A stretch of DNA of 64,000 nucleotides from an uncultured Clostridia bacterium (lineage in GTDB: Bacteria > Bacillota > Clostridia > TANB77 > CAG-508), in the NCBI GenBank assembly GCA_934120645.1, contig CAKOUO010000002.1, forward strand, positions 62,001 through 126,000, in the 5' to 3' direction. The notes under the pieces are model-generated. The model saw only the letters and a program-made list of their open reading frames with translations, made no database searches and was not told the DNA's origin. Of the stretch, positions 42,403-49,804 are shown one piece after another (within the stretch, counting starts at the first letter, position 1; every line of letters starts with the position of its first letter). The position numbers and the translations under genes were made by a program.

Positions 42403-42500
42403 CTGTAATCCGCTTAGTCAAGGTTTATAAACACTAATTAAGTTTAGTTACCTTTTTTAAGAAGATTAGCGAGTATACAAATAAGGGAGGTGCATTTTAA
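42403..42500 (+). promoter_or_regulatory. Probable L21 ribosomal leader
   Basis: About 98 nt of untranslated leader before rplU, rich in short inverted repeats. Firmicutes carry an autoregulatory L21 leader at this position; identity is inferred from position, not from a consensus match. Confidence 0.45.
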
Positions 42501-42857
42501 ATGTACGCAGTAATTGAAAGTTGTGGAAAACAATACAAAGTAGCAGAAGGTGATGTTGTATTTTTCGAAAAATTAGATGCTGAAGAAGGTAAAAAAGTTA
42601 CTTTTGATAAAGTAATATTAGTTTCAGATGAAGGAAAAGTACAAGTTGGAAATCCTTATGTAAAAAGTATGAAAGTTGAAGGAAAAGTTGTTTCACATGG
42701 TAAAGGTAAAAAAATCATTGTTTTCAAAATGAAAGCTAAAAAGAACTACAGAAGAAAACAAGGACATAGACAACCATATACTAAAGTAGAAATAACAGCA
42801 ATAAAATCAACAGCAAGAAAAACAGCAGCAAAAGCTGAAGAAAAAGTAGAAGCTTAA
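42501..42857 (+). CDS. rplU: Ribosomal protein L21 (bL21)
   Basis: Large-subunit protein of 118 residues: the N-terminal [20 protein letters not shown], central VGNPYV, and the RNA-binding [19 protein letters not shown] match the family fully. A short Ala/Lys-rich tail ([16 protein letters not shown]) extends the C-terminus. ATG follows GGGAGGTGCATTTTAA. It is the first gene of the rplU-rpmA operon. The gene for the cysteine protease Prp that usually sits between them in Firmicutes is absent. Confidence 0.98.
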   Translation: MYAVIESCGKQYKVAEGDVVFFEKLDAEEGKKVTFDKVILVSDEGKVQVGNPYVKSMKVEGKVVSHGKGKKIIVFKMKAKKNYRRKQGHRQPYTKVEITAIKSTARKTAAKAEEKVEA

Positions 42858-42942
42858 TTTTTTCTACATATATTAATTAAAAAAGATTTTAATTAAGAGA
42901 AATATATAAATAAAGATGAACGAAATGAAGGGAGTGAGATAG

Positions 42943-43203
42943 ATGGCTCATAAAAAAGGTCAAGGTAGTTCACACAATGGACGTGAGAGTGAATCAAAAC
43001 GTCTTGGGGTAAAAAGAGCAGATGGACAATTTGTTTTAGCTGGAAATATATTAGTTAGACAAAGAGGAACAAGAGTATACCCAGGAGTTAATGTAAAAAA
43101 AGGTAGTGATGATACACTATATGCAGTAGTAGATGGTACTGTAAAATTTGAAAGAAAAGGTAGAGACAAAAAACAAGTAAGTGTTTACCCAGTAGAAGCA
43201 TAG
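42943..43203 (+). CDS. rpmA: Ribosomal protein L27 (bL27)
   Basis: Large-subunit protein of 86 residues whose N-terminus reaches the peptidyl transferase centre. It begins directly [20 protein letters not shown], without the N-terminal extension that Prp removes in most Firmicutes. This agrees with the missing prp gene between rplU and rpmA. The remaining core, [20 protein letters not shown], is standard. ATG follows GAAGGGAGTGAGATAG. An intrinsic terminator ends the operon. Confidence 0.98.
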   Translation: MAHKKGQGSSHNGRESESKRLGVKRADGQFVLAGNILVRQRGTRVYPGVNVKKGSDDTLYAVVDGTVKFERKGRDKKQVSVYPVEA

Positions 43204-43209
43204 TTTTAT

Positions 43210-43240
43210 AAAAAAGGAAGTATTTCTACTTCCTTTTTTT
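43210..43240 (+). terminator. Intrinsic terminator after rpmA
   Basis: Stem AAAAAGGAAGTA / TACTTCCTTTTT with loop TTTC and T run. Confidence 0.9.
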
Positions 43241-43251
43241 GTTTATATTTT

Positions 43252-43527
43252 TTATACAACATCTTCTTTTTTTAATTCCTCAATAAAATCAGTTAAAAGT
43301 TCTTCTACAGGAACTCTAAATACAATTGATAATCCAAATAATTCATAATCTTTTAAAATTCTATTTCCTGTTTCTAATTTATGAAGAGAGGGCTTTGAAA
43401 TATCAATGCCTAAAAGGGCAAGTTTTGTTGATAACTTTGATAAAGATAAATTGTTTTTCATACGAAGTTGTTTGATCTTTTTTCCAGATACATTTAAATT
43501 ATTATTATATTTACTACATTGATACAT
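43252..43527 (-). CDS. XRE-family transcriptional regulator
   Basis: Minus-strand ATG 43527 behind GAAAGGAGCTAAGTAT; an upstream ATG adds six residues but has no ribosome site. The 91-residue protein has an XRE helix-turn-helix (about residues 14-72): KKIKQLRMKNNLSLSKLSTK and ISKPSLHKLETGNR, then YELFGLSIVFRVPVEELL. The tail is short and acidic. It is divergent from the tandem pilin-like genes, with an inverted repeat in the gap, so it may control that variable surface locus. Confidence 0.88.
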   Translation of the reverse strand: MYQCSKYNNNLNVSGKKIKQLRMKNNLSLSKLSTKLALLGIDISKPSLHKLETGNRILKDYELFGLSIVFRVPVEELLTDFIEELKKEDVV

Positions 43528-43592
43528 ATACTTAGCTCCTTTCAATGTAAATAATAGATTAATACTATTGTAAACAAATTTTAGGAACCATT

Positions 43593-43609
43593 GTATCTAT
43601 TAGTGATAC
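43593..43609. promoter_or_regulatory. Inverted repeat, possible operator of the divergent XRE regulator
   Basis: GTATC-N7-GATAC in the gap between the xre gene and the pilin-like array. Call by position and symmetry. Confidence 0.45.
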
Positions 43610-43668
43610 GATATATGCAATAGTTGATATTTAGTATATTTTGACAAAAAATAAATTTATGAAAATAC

Positions 43669-43697
43669 TTGACATTAAAAAACAATATAGTTAAAAT
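43669..43697 (+). promoter_or_regulatory. Promoter of the pilin-like array
   Basis: TTGACA (43669-43674), 17-nt spacer, TAAAAT (43692-43697), 59 nt before the start. Another TTGACA lies at 43641. Confidence 0.75.
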
Positions 43698-43756
43698 GAA
43701 AATGTATACACTGAAGATACGAAAATAAAAATACGAAAGAAAGGGATTGTTTTATA

Positions 43757-45703
43757 ATGATAAAAATAAGAGAAAAAAATAAGGGAATAACACTAATAGC
43801 CCTTGTAATAACAATAATTATATTATTAATATTAGCAGGAATAACAATAGCAACATTAGGAGGAGAAAACGGTTTAATAGCCAAAGTAAAAAAAGCAAAA
43901 GAAGCAGAAATAAAAGCAGAAATGAGAGAAGAATTAACATTAGCATTGCATGATTTACAAATAGAAAAAAGAGCAGAAGCAACATTAGATGATGTAACAC
44001 AAGACTGGATAAATGGGCAAATAAAAAAATATGAATGCACAATAAAAGATGATGCATCATTAAGTGGAAAACAAGTAATAATGAAAAAAGACAAAATTAT
44101 AGGAAAGTTTTTAATAGATGGAAACTTAAATATAGTCGAAGAAGAATATAATGAAAGTAGTATAGAATTCTCATATGAAACAAGAGAAAGAGAAGGCAAT
44201 AAAATAAATATAGCTATAACAATAAAAGATGAAATAAATGGAATAAAAGAAGTACAAATGCCAGATGGAACAATATATCCATATAACAAAAAGGAACAAG
44301 TAGGAATAGATTATTTAGTAGAATTAGGAGTAGAATACAAAGTTAAGATAACATCAGAAAGTGGAGAAATAGTAGAAAAGACAATAAAAATAGATGACTA
44401 TTATTATAAAATAACAAAGAACTTAGGAGAGGGAATAAAAATAGACAATACAGCAATAAAAACAGCATGGAATAAACCTTATCAAGCAACAATAACAACA
44501 GAAGGAGATTATATAATAGACACAATAACAGTAACAATGGGAGGACAAGCAGTAACAGTAGATAAAACAACAGGAGTAATAAACATAGAAAAAGTAACAG
44601 ATGATATAGAAATAACGGTAACATCAAAAAAAATAGAAATAGTAACAACAGAACCAATAATAAATACAACAACAACAGCAACAAGTTCTGCTGAGAAAAA
44701 TACACAATTTAAATTAAAAACATTATATATAAATTTTAGTGCAACAATAGAAGGAACAAAATGTACTATAAGTCCAGAAGTTCCATATGCGATTAATGAT
44801 AATGGAACATATAAATTTACAATAACAGGAAAATATAATGAAAAAACAATAACAAAAGAATTAGAGGTAGAAGTAAATCAATATAAAGTAGCATCAGGAT
44901 TGGTAAAATATGATGCAGGAGATTGGACAAAAGAAGAAATAGATGAATTAAAAAAATTAAAATTATATGATATAAATGCAAATCATTTACCAAGTACAGA
45001 TGGTACATTTAAATTAAATGATGACAAAGGAATAAATTTCACATTTGGTGGTTTTACATATAAAGGAGATGTTGCAAATCAGAGTGCAATAGATTCAGGA
45101 AAAGTAATAACAAGTAAAAATCAAAGTGTAAGTCCTCAAGATGGTATTGGTATACCTCAATATAATGGATGGAATGTATTTGCTACAAAAGTAGAAAAAA
45201 ATAATGATGGAACAGAAAAAATATATGTAACAAAAATAATACATGCAGGAGCATCAGAAAATTTTGTTTTTTATTACAATTATGACACAGATCAAGAAAA
45301 ATATTATGGATACAGAGCAGAATATTTATTATCATCAGGGGAAAGATATACAGGATATAATTTATTACCAGATGGAACAAAAATAAATTCAAGAATTTGG
45401 GATATGTATAAAGATAAGGAATTAGATAAAAAAGGATGGATAAAAGAAATACATTACATAAATCAAAATGATATAAATGAAACAGGCGTATTTGATGAAA
45501 GATTAAATATAGGAAGCACATATTGGTTAGCAAGTGCTGGATGGAGAGGAATAGCATTGAATTGTATGACAGCAAATAGTGGAAAGCCAGAAGGAAATAG
45601 TGGATGTAGGGGTATTCGACCAGTAGTAGAAATGGTAGACGGAGTCTACATCGCTAGTGGAACAGGAACAGAAGCAGATCCATATATATTAGGAAAAGAT
45701 TAA
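43757..45703 (+). CDS. Pilin-like surface protein with variable C-terminal domain, copy 1
   Basis: The N-terminus is a class III prepilin-like signal: basic residues, then G-ITLIALVITIIILLILAGI, where the G-I bond is the likely prepilin peptidase site. It lacks the usual Glu5. A helical stalk follows (about 35-90). Two Ig-like beta domains (about 130-290) end with TVDKTTGVINIEKVTDDI. A further beta domain spans about 310-390. The C-terminal lectin-like domain has YWLASAGWRGIAL, a GIRPVVEM strand and a closing IASGTGTEADPYIL. The first about 285 residues are nearly identical to the next gene. Probably a surface adhesin displayed by the type IV/Tad apparatus. Confidence 0.8.
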   Translation: MIKIREKNKGITLIALVITIIILLILAGITIATLGGENGLIAKVKKAKEAEIKAEMREELTLALHDLQIEKRAEATLDDVTQDWINGQIKKYECTIKDDASLSGKQVIMKKDKIIGKFLIDGNLNIVEEEYNESSIEFSYETREREGNKINIAITIKDEINGIKEVQMPDGTIYPYNKKEQVGIDYLVELGVEYKVKITSESGEIVEKTIKIDDYYYKITKNLGEGIKIDNTAIKTAWNKPYQATITTEGDYIIDTITVTMGGQAVTVDKTTGVINIEKVTDDIEITVTSKKIEIVTTEPIINTTTTATSSAEKNTQFKLKTLYINFSATIEGTKCTISPEVPYAINDNGTYKFTITGKYNEKTITKELEVEVNQYKVASGLVKYDAGDWTKEEIDELKKLKLYDINANHLPSTDGTFKLNDDKGINFTFGGFTYKGDVANQSAIDSGKVITSKNQSVSPQDGIGIPQYNGWNVFATKVEKNNDGTEKIYVTKIIHAGASENFVFYYNYDTDQEKYYGYRAEYLLSSGERYTGYNLLPDGTKINSRIWDMYKDKELDKKGWIKEIHYINQNDINETGVFDERLNIGSTYWLASAGWRGIALNCMTANSGKPEGNSGCRGIRPVVEMVDGVYIASGTGTEADPYILGKD

Positions 45704-46590
45704 ATATAAAGGAGAAAAATACAAATGAAATTAAAAAGAGAAAGGGCGATAACACTAATAGCCCTTGTAATAACAATAATAATATTGTTAATTTTAGCAG
45801 GAATAACAATAGCAACATTGGGAGGAGAAAATGGATTATTAGCCAAAGTAAAAAAGGCAAAAGAAGCAGAAATAAAAGCAGAAATGAGAGAAGAATTAAC
45901 ACTAGCATTGCATGATTTGCAAATAGAGAAAAGAGCAGAAGCAACATTAGATGATGTAACACAAGATTGGATAAACGGTCAAATAAAAAAATATGAATGC
46001 ACAGTAAATGATGATGCATCATTAAGTGGAAAACAAGTAATAATGAAAAAAGACAAAATTAGAGGAAAGTTTTTAATAGATGGAAATTTAAATATTGTTG
46101 AAGAAGAATATAACGAAAGTAGTATAGAATTCTCATATGAAACAAGAGAAAGAGAAGGTAATAAAATAAATATAGCTATAATAATAAAAGATGAAATAAA
46201 TGGAATAAAAGAAGTACAAATGCCAGATGGAACAATATATCCATATAACAAAAAGGAACAAGTAGGAATAGATTATTCAGTAGAATTAGGAGTAGAATAC
46301 AAAGTTAAGATAACATCAGAAAGTGGAGAAGTAGTAGAAAAGACAATAAAAATAGATGACTATTATTATAAAATAACAAAGAACATAGGAGAAGGACTAA
46401 AAATAGACAATACAGCAATAAAAGCAGCATGGAATAAGCCTTATCAAGCAACAATAACAGCAGAAGGATATTATATAATAGATACAATAGCAGTAACAAT
46501 GGGAGGACAAGTAGTAGCTGTAGATAAAACAACAGGAGTAATAAATATAGATAAAGTAACAGATGATATAGAAATAAAAGCAACATCATC
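43779..46590 (+). repeat. Tandem duplication of the pilin-like 5' halves
   Basis: About 43779-44625 and 45750-46580 are direct copies of one another, with nearly identical DNA over about 840 nt. The sequences diverge completely after the VTDDIEI codons. Such a repeat allows deletion or gene conversion between the two genes. Confidence 0.85.
45635..45649 (+). repeat. Perfect hairpin GTAGAC-GGA-GTCTAC near the 3' end of copy 1
   Basis: A six-base stem inside coding sequence just downstream of the lectin-like variable part. The same hairpin and flank recur at 48055-48069 in the truncated cassette. It may mark a recombination point. Confidence 0.55.
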
Positions 46591-47389
46591 TAAAAATTAT
46601 GGAGCATTAGTAGAAAATTATAATGTAACATATGATTCTACAGAGGGAGCATCAAATGCATGGAGAATATTTTACTCAGATGGAACTAATATATATTTAA
46701 TAGCTGATGATTACATTCATTATGATTATGCACCATATAAAACAACAACTAATAAAATCTATAAAAATAATACTGATTATAGATTATCATTTAATAACGT
46801 TTGTAAAGATTATACAGAAAGTCCAAGCATAAATAGTGGTTTTGCAAGCAAATGGTTATCATTATATTGGAAAAATAATTCAGAAAGTACAAATACAAAT
46901 ATAATGGCAGTCGCATATATGTTAGATACATCAATATGGAATACAAAATTTAGAAATAGTGAATATGCTGATTATGCGATTGGAGGTCCAACATTAGAGA
47001 TGTATTGTGCGTCATATAAAGATACACATCCAACTAAATATATAGAATGTGAGGCTGAATCTAATACAAATGGTTATAAAGTAAAATGGAATAGTGATTC
47101 TTCGTATTCAACTTTAATTTCAGGATTAGCGACATCAAATGACTGTAACAACATTTACATAAAATCTGATACTTCCAAGGCGTATGGTATGTGGCTGGCT
47201 TCTCCGTCGGCTGGCAACGCTAACGATGTGATGGGTGCGTACTTCAACGGCCTTGTGAGCTATAACAACTACCATGGCTACTATAACGACTACTATCCAG
47301 GGCTTCGTCCGCTAGTTTGTCTATCATCTGATATCCAATTGAAAAAATTAGATAATGGAAATTATCGAATAGTGAAATCCACAGAATAA
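45725..47389 (+). CDS. Pilin-like surface protein with DGR-like variable C-terminus, copy 2
   Basis: The 554-residue product repeats copy 1 for the first about 285 residues, with roughly 17 differences by eye. The prepilin signal reads RA-ITLIALV, with Ala instead of Gly before the cleavage site. The 3' half is unrelated to copy 1 until the lectin fold: MWLASPSAGNANDV through YYPGLRPLVCL, then SSDIQLKKLDNGNYRIVKS. Codons in this last part are C-ending (AAC, TAC, GGC), against the AT-ending usage elsewhere, which matches a diversity-generating retroelement target. It starts 21 nt after copy 1 behind AAAGGAGAAAAATACAA, so both are co-transcribed. Confidence 0.82.
   Translation: MKLKRERAITLIALVITIIILLILAGITIATLGGENGLLAKVKKAKEAEIKAEMREELTLALHDLQIEKRAEATLDDVTQDWINGQIKKYECTVNDDASLSGKQVIMKKDKIRGKFLIDGNLNIVEEEYNESSIEFSYETREREGNKINIAIIIKDEINGIKEVQMPDGTIYPYNKKEQVGIDYSVELGVEYKVKITSESGEVVEKTIKIDDYYYKITKNIGEGLKIDNTAIKAAWNKPYQATITAEGYYIIDTIAVTMGGQVVAVDKTTGVINIDKVTDDIEIKATSSKNYGALVENYNVTYDSTEGASNAWRIFYSDGTNIYLIADDYIHYDYAPYKTTTNKIYKNNTDYRLSFNNVCKDYTESPSINSGFASKWLSLYWKNNSESTNTNIMAVAYMLDTSIWNTKFRNSEYADYAIGGPTLEMYCASYKDTHPTKYIECEAESNTNGYKVKWNSDSSYSTLISGLATSNDCNNIYIKSDTSKAYGMWLASPSAGNANDVMGAYFNGLVSYNNYHGYYNDYYPGLRPLVCLSSDIQLKKLDNGNYRIVKSTE
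47191..47322 (+). other. Candidate variable region of a diversity-generating retroelement
   Basis: Terminal coding tract of copy 2 with about half G+C by hand count (68 of the first 130 bases), against roughly 30% around it. It encodes the WLASPS ... PGLRPLVCL lectin-type end. Between these anchors nearly all variable positions are NNC or NNT codons (AAC, TAC, GGC, AGC, GAC, CAT), the expected outcome of adenine mutagenesis of AAC/AAT template codons. No template repeat or reverse transcriptase is in the window. Confidence 0.6.
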
Positions 47390-47396
47390 TCAAAAT

Positions 47397-47543
47397 GGAA
47401 TAAGAAAAATAGGGAGTTATTATTACTTAGCATCTGCAAGAAGTTATTTAGCTATATATGCTGTCAACGGAGAGGGGGACAGAGGTTATACAGGATATGG
47501 AGATGGAACAGAGGAAAATCCGTATATATTAGCAAAAGAATAA
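47397..47543 (+). pseudogene. Truncated 3' cassette of a pilin-like gene (cassette 3)
   Basis: A 48-codon frame without start codon: GIRKIGSYYYLASARSYLAI, then GDRGYTGYGDGTEENPYILAKE and stop. It matches only the lectin-like C-terminus of copy 1, with an internal deletion that removes the GIRPVV strand. It starts eight bases after the copy 2 stop. It is a broken remnant or a silent donor cassette. Confidence 0.75.
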
Positions 47544-47559
47544 CAAGATAAAATAAAAA

Positions 47560-47592
47560 TGTCCTTTTGGGAAGCGTCCCCAAAAGGACATA
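47560..47592. repeat. Single palindromic REP, subfamily B
   Basis: ATGTCCTTTTGGG and the inverted CCCCAAAAGGACAT are joined through AAGCGT without a long spacer, giving one compact hairpin. It lies exactly at the junction of cassette 3 and the rimI relic. Confidence 0.75.
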
Positions 47593-47731
47593 TAAATTAA
47601 TAGCAGAAATATTATTCTCATTAACTTCTAATGTAATGCTTTTTAAATTTAGAGATTTAGATAAAGAAATTAAATTTTCTAAAAGAACAGAGCCAATACC
47701 GTTTTTTCTAAAATTCTTTTTAACAACAATA
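47593..47731 (-). pseudogene. rimI: Relic of ribosomal protein alanine acetyltransferase RimI
   Basis: On the minus strand an uninterrupted 45-codon stretch reads VVKKNFRKNGIGSVLLENLI and then LNLKSITLEVNENNISAINL. This is the acetyl-CoA loop (R-K-N-G-I-G) and the LEV-x-x-x-N-x-x-A-x-x-LY motif of RimI. Both ends are missing: one side is cut at the REP element, the other at the start of cassette 4. It is a fragment left when the surface array was inserted or rearranged. Confidence 0.8.
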
Positions 47732-47732
47732 T

Positions 47733-48123
47733 AATGGATTTGCTACAAAAGTAGAAAAAAATAATGATGGAACAGAAAAAATATATGTAACAAAAATAAT
47801 ACATGCAGGAGCACCAGAAAATTTTGTATTTTATGGAGTTAGGGCAGATGAAGGAAAAGAGTATGGAATATGCAGATAGAGATGAAATATATACATATCC
47901 GGCTGATGAAAGATTAGATATTGGAAGTCACTACTTTTTAGCTAATAGTGCATGGAGAAGTATATATTTATATTATATGAGTTATAATGATAGCACTGGA
48001 TATGCAGGAGATAGTGGAAATGGGTGTCTAGGTATTCGTCCAGTAGTAGAAAGGGTAGACGGAGTCTACATCGCTAGTGGAACAGGAACAGAATCAGACC
48101 CATATATTCTAGCAAAAGATTAA
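47733..48123 (+). pseudogene. Truncated and frameshifted 3' cassette (cassette 4)
   Basis: The first about 95 nt, starting NGFATKVEKNNDGTEKIYV, are almost identical to copy 1 at 45170-45270. After a deletion the frame is lost (TAG at 47876-47878), and another frame continues with DERLDIGSHYFLANSAW, then GCLGIRPVVERVDGVYIASG and the shared end DPYILAKD. A 106-codon frame from ATG 47803 covers the second part but has no ribosome site. It is a promoterless cassette, either a dead copy or a donor for gene conversion. Confidence 0.75.
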
Positions 48124-48128
48124 AATAA

Positions 48129-48160
48129 GAAAACACAAGAAAAAACTTGTGTTTTTTTGT
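48129..48160 (+). terminator. Intrinsic terminator after the surface array
   Basis: Stem AAAACACAAG / CTTGTGTTTT with an A-rich loop and T run. Confidence 0.9.
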
Positions 48161-48195
48161 TTGCTAAAAAATTACAAAATATTTTTCAAAAACCA

Positions 48196-48224
48196 TTTAC
48201 ATTTTTTTTAAATTTGTATACAAT
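48196..48224 (+). promoter_or_regulatory. Promoter of the glycosyltransferase gene
   Basis: TTTACA (48196-48201), 17-nt spacer, TACAAT (48219-48224). The leader of about 115 nt ends in the purine-rich GAAGCAAAGTGAAAGGAAG. Confidence 0.6.
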
Positions 48225-48344
48225 ATATCAAAAAGAAAAAATGTCAAAAACAAAAGAAAATTGTCAAAGATTTATAAATTAAAAATAATTTATAATGATT
48301 GAACGCTAAGCGTAAGCGAAGCAAAGTGAAAGGAAGAAAAGTCA

Positions 48345-49637
48345 ATGAAGATATTGATGTTAACATGGGAATATCCTCCAAGAGTAGTAGGAGGAATAGC
48401 AAGAGTTGTATATGATTTATCAAGAACATTATTAAAAGATGGACATGATGTAACAGTAGTCACATATAAAGAAGGAGATGCACCAGCATTTGAAGATGAC
48501 AGAGGTGTAAAAGTATACAGAGTCGAAAATTATATGATACATTCTAACAATTTTATAGACTGGATTTTGCAATTAAACTTTAATTTAATTGCAAAAGCTA
48601 GTGAAATAATTGCTAAGGAAGGACCTTTTGATGTAATACATGCACATGATTGGCTTGTTGCATATGCAGCAAAAACATTAAAAGACTCATATAATATTCC
48701 AATAGTAGCAACAATTCATGCAACAGAATCAGGAAGAAATAGTGGAATACATGACGAAACACAAAGATACATAAATGATACAGAATGGATGTTAACATAT
48801 GAAGCATCAGAAGTAATTGTAAATAGTAATTACATGAAAAATGAATTACAAAGATTATTTGGATTACCATATGAAAAAATAAATGTAATACCAAATGGTG
48901 TAAACTTGAACTTATTCAATGGAGTTGAAAGAGATTATAACTTTAGAAGAAAATATGCTATGGATAACGAAAAAATAATATTATTCATGGGAAGACTTGT
49001 TTACGAAAAAGGAATTCAGTATTTAATATCTGCAATGCCTAAAATATTAGAAGGATATCATGATACAAAACTTGTAATAGCAGGAAAAGGCGGAATGCTA
49101 GACGAATTAAAAGAACAAGTTAATAATTTAGGAATATCACAAAAAGTATGTTTTGCAGGATATATGAATGGTAAGGATGTGCAAAAAATGTATAAAGCAG
49201 CTGATATATCAGTATTTCCAAGTACATATGAACCATTTGGAATAGTTGCATTAGAAGCAATGTTGTCAGAAAACCCAGTAGTTGTATCTGATATAGGTGG
49301 ATTGAATGAAATTGTTCAACATAGAGAAAACGGAATGAAAACATATTGTGGAAATCCAAATTCAATAGCAGATTCTATATTAGAATTACTATATGATCAT
49401 AAATTATGTGCAGAAATTACTAAAAAAGCCAAAAATAAAGTAAGAAATGAATATAATTGGAGTAAAATATCACAAGACACACACTTTGCTTATCAAAAAG
49501 CAATTTGTCAGTCAATGGCAGAAAAACAAAAAAGAGAATTGGAACAAGAAAGAGCAAAGAAAACAAAAAAAGCAAAAAATACAGAAGGAGAAATCACAAA
49601 TTTATTGGATTTCAAAAAAAGACATGCTTATGCATAA
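48345..49637 (+). CDS. GT4/GT5-type glycosyltransferase (glycogen synthase-like)
   Basis: A GT-B fold enzyme of 430 residues. The N-terminus MLTWEYPPRVVGGIARVVYDL has the glucose-acceptor loop seen in glycogen/starch synthase relatives. VIHAHDWLVAYAA and TIHATESGR follow. The C-terminal donor domain has MGRLVYEKGIQYLI and the E-x7-E motif EPFGIVALE. It may make glycogen-like glucan or transfer sugars to a lipid or surface polymer; sequence alone does not decide. A lysine-rich C-tail (KQKRELEQERAKKTKKAK) is unusual. Its ribosome site is in GAAAGGAAGAAAAGTCA. Confidence 0.88.
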   Translation: MKILMLTWEYPPRVVGGIARVVYDLSRTLLKDGHDVTVVTYKEGDAPAFEDDRGVKVYRVENYMIHSNNFIDWILQLNFNLIAKASEIIAKEGPFDVIHAHDWLVAYAAKTLKDSYNIPIVATIHATESGRNSGIHDETQRYINDTEWMLTYEASEVIVNSNYMKNELQRLFGLPYEKINVIPNGVNLNLFNGVERDYNFRRKYAMDNEKIILFMGRLVYEKGIQYLISAMPKILEGYHDTKLVIAGKGGMLDELKEQVNNLGISQKVCFAGYMNGKDVQKMYKAADISVFPSTYEPFGIVALEAMLSENPVVVSDIGGLNEIVQHRENGMKTYCGNPNSIADSILELLYDHKLCAEITKKAKNKVRNEYNWSKISQDTHFAYQKAICQSMAEKQKRELEQERAKKTKKAKNTEGEITNLLDFKKRHAYA

Positions 49638-49785
49638 TGTCCTTTTGGGGACGTTTCTGGTTGGGACATTTTGTCTTAGCCAGAATTTTTAATTTTTAGA
49701 AAAATTTTCAAAAATTCTACAAATTTAGCATTAAAATGGTGTATAATATAAATGTCCATTTGGGAAACGTCCCCAAAAGGACAAA
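49636..49785. repeat. REPIN, subfamily B, containing the era promoter
   Basis: Left arm 49636-49670 (CCTTTTGGGGACGTTTC), right arm 49751-49785 inverted. The 80-nt spacer contains TGTATAATAT, a likely -10 box for era (TATAAT 49743-49748). The left arm begins one base before the end of the upstream stop codon. Confidence 0.85.
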
Positions 49786-49804
49786 ATAGATTGGAGAGTA
49801 AAAA

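Noticed and set aside
43818..45022. Several leucine-rich minus-strand frames opposite the pilin-like genes
   Set aside because: They are antisense shadows of ATA/ACA/GAA-rich coding sequence, with Leu/Ile/His runs and no ribosome sites.
49447..49699. Two frames across the end of the glycosyltransferase and the REPIN
   Set aside because: They are shadows; the last residues such as LGTFLVGTFCL come from translating the REPIN arm, not from a gene.
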